Shown: positions 60,240 through 64,000 of the stretch, in pieces
Position numbering within the stretch: the stretch's first letter is position 1
Layout: the number at the start of each line of letters is the position of its first letter
NCBI GenBank assembly: GCA_025642075.2
Contig: JAODUO010000141.1
Location: 1 to 64,000 of the forward strand
Source of the DNA: Ridgeia piscesae
Lineage: Eukaryota > Annelida > Polychaeta > Sabellida > Siboglinidae
Direction of reading: 5' to 3'
DNA: 64,000 nt
The notes under the pieces: generated by a model
Database searches by the model: none
What the model saw: only the letters and a program-made list of their open reading frames with translations
Told to the model about the DNA's origin: nothing
Program-made: the position numbers and the translations under genes

Positions 60240-62770
60240 CAGCAAAGAACAGCCGGGAAAGCCCTAGGAATTTTTTTAAAATGGGTTTAAATCAAGGGTA
60301 AAAACAAAAAAAATAAACCCTTTATGGTGAAGATATTGCCCCTCAAAAATAGGTATAACTGAATTTTGGGGACCCCCGAATACCAGATCCCGAATTGGAA
60401 TGACAGGGTATGTAATGTTTAGGAAAGATAGATTAAAAAGGGGAGGGGAGTTATTTTATATATTAAAGAATCCATCCAAGCTTATGAAAAAAATTAAAAA
60501 AAGGCAGAATGTGAAGAAGCTGTCTGGTGTAACATAGTTACGGGAAACTAACATTTTTGGGTTATGTATGGAGTCCAAACATAAGCATGGAAGAAATAAA
60601 AAAATACAAACCTATAAAAGGTGATAAAGGGGACATTATTAGGGGGGTTTTTAAACCCGGGGCATATAAGGGAATCTCTCAGATAGGAAAGAGGATCAAG
60701 AGTTTTTGAATTTAGTACAAGATAGTTTCCTTTCTCAAATGTGTTAGAAGCAAACGAGAACGTGTTAGAAAAATTTTGGGTTTAAAAAAGGGAAATTTTG
60801 GATAAAAAAGATATGGGGCCACTGGGGTGTGGGATCCAACCAGAAAATTTTTATATCAAAGAAAAGGAGAACGGAATAGAAAAATAAGGTAAGGAAAATT
60901 TTTCACAAAGGAAGATATAAGGACATGAGGGAATATTTAGCAAAGATAGACTGGAATAAACACTGAAGAATAAGAAGCAAAAGAATTAATATTTTAAAAG
61001 GGAAATTGTTGTTGAAAATTTTCCCCGAAAAAAAGGGGAAACGGTAAAGAAGAAACACTTACAAAAACCATTAGAAAAAACAAGTGCAAAGATTAAAAAT
61101 ATAAATACCGGAAATGAAGAAGACAAAATTTAAAAGAAGCATTAATAAGCACAGCAAATTAGAAATTCAAAGAGAAGCTACGAACAAAAAAATTTCTTTT
61201 AATATAAAACATGAAGAAGAGTTTTTAGGTATGTTCGAAGTAAACAGAAAGTTCAGGATAAGGTCGGTCCTCTAGAAGGTAATGATGGAAACATAATAAC
61301 AGAGGGATTCTTTAAGGCAGAAAACCTAAATGAGTACTTTAGTTCGGTGTTTACAGGGGAAAATATTAGTATATTACAGTACTTGAGACTAAGTTCGAAG
61401 GAGAGAGTTTGACTATTTAGGCAACAATTTAAAAAAGGTATATGAAAATAAGAGATATGAAGGATAAAAATCACCTGGAGTGGGTGGGTTCCTCCCAAAT
61501 TATATTGGGAAAATTTTAGAACAAATCAGCATACCGCGAAAAATGTTCAATTTTTCAAGAAGGAAACCGTTAAAAAAAAGGCAAACCCTTATTTAAAAAA
61601 GGTTCGAGAAACAAGTCAGAGAAATATAGACCAGGAGTTTAAATCGGTGATTTGCAAACTATTAGAAAGACTAATTAAAGATCCCCGGTTATTTTCTTGT
61701 TAAAAAATAAATTGATAAACCCATCTCAACAGGGTTTTTAAAAGCGAGGTCTGCTTTAATTTTTGGAAGATTCCAAATGGTAGATGAGGGATCACCAGTG
61801 ATATAAACCCTTTAAATTTTAAAAAAACCTTTGACAAAGTACACCAAAGACTACTACTTAAACTAAAGGCCATGGCATAAAATGGGAAAATCAACTGGAT
61901 AGAAAAAAAGGTTATTGGGGAAAAAAGAAGGAGGATGGGGAGGTTCCAAATAAAACGGTTTGAGGATACCGAGGGAATTGGGACCTATTTTATTCTTAAT
62001 ATATATCAATGATTTGGATGAGACATAACAAGCAATGAAATTTCGGACGACACAAAAGTTTTAGGAAAATTAAAATGAGCAGATAGAAGCATTTACAAGA
62101 TGACTTTTGTTGATAAAACTGAGAAGGGAAAAATGTTTAAATTTTTGGAAAGGAGGTTCACACAGGACAGGGGAAAGAAGATGCACAATATACAATGGGT
62201 GATACTGTACTAAATCTACCTTAAAGGGAAAAAGGGCTTGGGTTAACTATTAGTGCTGACATAAGGATCAAGAGGGGGAATTCAAGGAAGGGGAAAACCA
62301 AATTTTATTAATTGGGGAAAATAGTGTAAAAGAAAAAAAACTTAAAAACCCCCCTTAAAAAAAAAAGAGGCCTCACTTGTTTTTTCCTGGGGCCTATCGC
62401 GAAGATAGTAAAAGAGACGGGGGCAACCAAAATGATACCAAAACTCAGGAATATTAGTTATGAAATGCGTCTAAAAGAATGTGGCTTAACAACACTAGAA
62501 ACCAGAAGAGAGAGGAGATCAGATTGAAGGTTTTAAAAAGAATGGGAAAAAAATATTGAAAATACACAGTCAAGGAAAGAGAAGGATGAGGACATGGAGT
62601 TAATTAGAAAAAGCAGTGTAGACTAGATATTAGAAAATTTTCGTTTTCACAAAGAACAGTAAACGAATGGAACAGATTATCAGCTGATTGTGTAGGTGCT
62701 AGCAGTGTTAATATATTTAAAAATAAAATTGACATATACTTAAGAAGGGCGGGGTATACTTAGATAGATA
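60240..62770 (+). pseudogene. ORF2 (endonuclease/RT) of the nested LINE
   Basis: Blocks: PEYQIPNWNDR-type sequence (60375), LEGNDGNIITEGFFKAENLN then EYFSSVFTGEN (61270-61365), a SPGVGGF-like region, FKSVICKLLERLIKD (61640), the motif-A region FKKTFDKVHQRLLLKL (61815-61865), NIYQ*FG near motif C, DDTKVLGK (62050), VNIFKNKIDIYLRRAGYT (62705-62760). KLLERLI, FDKVHQRLL and WNRLSADCVGASS are diagnostic of Jockey-superfamily RTs. Confidence 0.75.
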
Positions 62771-62773
62771 GGT

Positions 62774-62808
62774 TGGACTCTCGATAAGCCAAATGGCTTC
62801 CTAGTCCA
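62774..62808 (+). other. 3' UTR stem-loop of the nested LINE
   Basis: TGGACT (62774-62779) pairs with AGTCCA (62803-62808), and AAGCC (62786-62790) pairs with GGCTT (62795-62799) around an AAAT loop. It lies 12 bp after the ORF2 stop. Such 3' hairpins serve as RT recognition sites in related LINEs. Confidence 0.6.
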
Positions 62809-62849
62809 CCTGCCATCTAGAGTTGAATCTCTAGGTGGCAATCTTGTTA

Positions 62850-63900
62850 AATCTTGTTAAATCTCAAGATGCGATTTTCTCCATTTATTCTCCAGTTGGC
62901 GCCGTATTTTTTTCTCGGTCATTATGTTTTCATTAAACCACGGATAATTTGGGCGATGTTTCACACATAGTTCTTTCACTGGTGCATGCTTTTCGAGCGC
63001 TTGGGATAGAACACTGTTATATCTCTCGACTTGTACATACAGCGAGTTGTTCAGGCAATGATGTTTTCCTGCACTGGATGTCGCTGCATATGGATTTTCC
63101 CTAAGATTGGATCAGATATTCCAGCAGTAATACTTATATCACCAATGACAGGTGGATCAACGTCTCGTGTAATTAGGAGGCCGTATGACCTTTCTTATGG
63201 GTAACACCGTGGATGTGTTGTTGTAATCCACTACTGGAAAGGAGATTGCTGAAGCTTTTGGCGCTTTTATCATATGGGTCATTAACATGAATGTTGAAAT
63301 CGCCTGCGATAATAAGAGGCATAGGGCTAAGTAGAACATTGTCAATCGTCAATCAGCAGTGTGAATTCGGCAAGAAATTCGTTGAAATTACAGCATGTAG
63401 ATTTCTGCTGTGGGCGATACAGGGTGATCAAACGCAGGGATACAGTTGAGGTGATGAATTCTGCTGATAAGAACTCAAATTATCTTGGTAGCAAACCAGT
63501 GTCTGTGAGACGCACATTAAATCCTGTTTTGTACAATAAAGCAATACCTCCGCCTCGCTTTTGTGTAGCACGGGGAACTTGTTTGATGCTGTAGCCAGCT
63601 GGAATTATGTTCCCAATAATCACATTGTCTTCTGGTTTCAGCCATGTTTCGCAAATAGCGATTATGTCCAGATTGTTTTCAAAGACAAACACGATAAATC
63701 CAGTTGTCTTATTGCGAATAGATTGGGCATTTATGGCACAGAATTTAGCGTTGGGTCTACGCAGTATCGCTGCCGCTGCTGTTCCTGCTGCTGTTGCTGT
63801 TGCCGTTGCCATTCCTTCTACCGCCACTGGCACAGCTGTTGTCGCTGCAGTTGTCACTACTGTTGTCGTTGTCGTCCGTGCAAGCGCCGATGTCATCGCT
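62850..63900 (-). pseudogene. Endonuclease half of the CR1/L2-like LINE
   Basis: Minus strand: KFCAINAQSIRNKTTGFIVF, IIAICETWLKPEDNVIIG, RGGGIALLYKTGFNVRL (63770-63480), then with stops GDFNIHV/NDPYDK (63300), LLITRDVDPP (63180), ISDPI and NYPWFNENIMTEKKIRRQLE (62940-62880). NARSIRNK, ETWL and GDFN are APE endonuclease motifs. Stops and shifts after 63480. Confidence 0.82.
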
Positions 63901-64000
63901 GCAGTTGCTGCTACTGTTGTCGTTGTCGTCTGTACAGGTGTCGATGTTGTTGCTGTAGGTTTTGCTACTGTTGTCGTTGTCGTCTGTGCAGGTGTCGATG
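63840..64000. repeat. About 60-bp tandem repeat rich in GTTGTCGTTGTCGTC
   Basis: CTACTGTTGTCGTTGTCGTC followed by a GTGCAGGTGTCGATG-type end recurs at about 63855, 63910 and 63970 and runs off the window. In the minus-strand LINE frame this gives a Thr/Ala/Val-rich linker before the endonuclease. Confidence 0.8.

Larger units (their letters stand above)
58700..62830 (+). mobile_element. Full-length Jockey/CR1-group LINE nested in the minus-strand LINE
   Basis: ORF1 (about 59260-60000), endonuclease/RT ORF2 (about 60240-62760) and a short 3' UTR with hairpin and TTGTTAAATC repeats (62845-62870). Protein blocks keep the right order but are broken every few dozen bases by homopolymer-type changes, except for the clean last 350 bp. 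This suggests a poor consensus over a real, possibly young insertion. Confidence 0.75.
56915..64000 (-). mobile_element. CR1/L2-like LINE, minus strand, split by a nested LINE
   Basis: The 3' end at 56920-56960 reads (minus strand) GGCGCTATAAAAAATTCC and TTATTATTATAATT, the usual L2-type tail. The RT half occupies 57240-58690 and the endonuclease half 62850-63900. The inserted 4.1-kb plus-strand LINE (58700-62830) separates them. The 5' end lies at or beyond the right edge. Confidence 0.85.

Overview
The window is a piece of a repeat-rich, AT-rich animal genome. It contains spliced genes with GT-AG introns, at least a dozen non-LTR retrotransposon fragments of several clades, a Penelope-like element, DNA transposons, satellites and microsatellites. 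The mix (RTE, CR1/L2 and Jockey-superfamily LINEs plus a Penelope-like element) suggests a marine invertebrate such as a mollusc or other bilaterian. The species cannot be named from the sequence, and no prokaryotic features are present.

One host gene dominates. From 5166 to 43905 on the + strand, 21 exons encode the C-terminal three quarters of a kinesin-3 family motor, most like KIF28/KLP-6. They cover the second half of the motor domain (switch I, switch II, alpha-4, neck linker), a short coiled coil, an FHA domain, a kinesin-3 stalk/tail region and a C2-like tail. The last exon ends in a polybasic stretch followed by Cys-Val-Val-Ile, a possible CAAX prenylation motif. The 5' exons (P-loop half of the motor) lie left of the window. 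A block of three exons is duplicated in tandem (about 29.88-33.63 kb and 33.64-36.67 kb). Each copy is phase 1-1 and divisible by three, so both copies together or either alone would keep the frame.

Almost all intron space is mobile or repetitive DNA. From left to right: an RTE-type LINE whose 5' part is inverted, with an 11-bp target duplication (211-3337); a Penelope-like element bounded by inverted repeats (3661-5080); decayed LINE pieces at 6.6-8.0, 18.8-19.6, 21.8-22.3, 24.7-27.0, 28.6-29.9, 41.3-42.0 and 42.8-43.4 kb; an exact nine-copy 55-bp tandem repeat (12.2-12.7 kb); a 2.8-kb satellite that reverses orientation (13.5-16.3 kb); and five copies of an undescribed dispersed repeat.

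Right of the kinesin gene the window is intergenic and transposon-dominated. A 3.35-kb element at 48361-51711 has terminal arrays built of short palindromes, a 12-bp flanking direct repeat, and a broken gene with an N-terminal zinc-binding-like domain and a C-terminal AT-hook plus PHD-like finger. It resembles a Foldback/Mutator-like transposon that lost its catalytic core. Beyond it are a candidate minus-strand exon (55164-55275), a palindromic tandem array (54.6-55.0 kb), and a minus-strand CR1/L2-like LINE (56.9-64.0 kb) split by a full-length plus-strand LINE (58.7-62.8 kb). The consensus of that inserted LINE looks corrupted by homopolymer errors.
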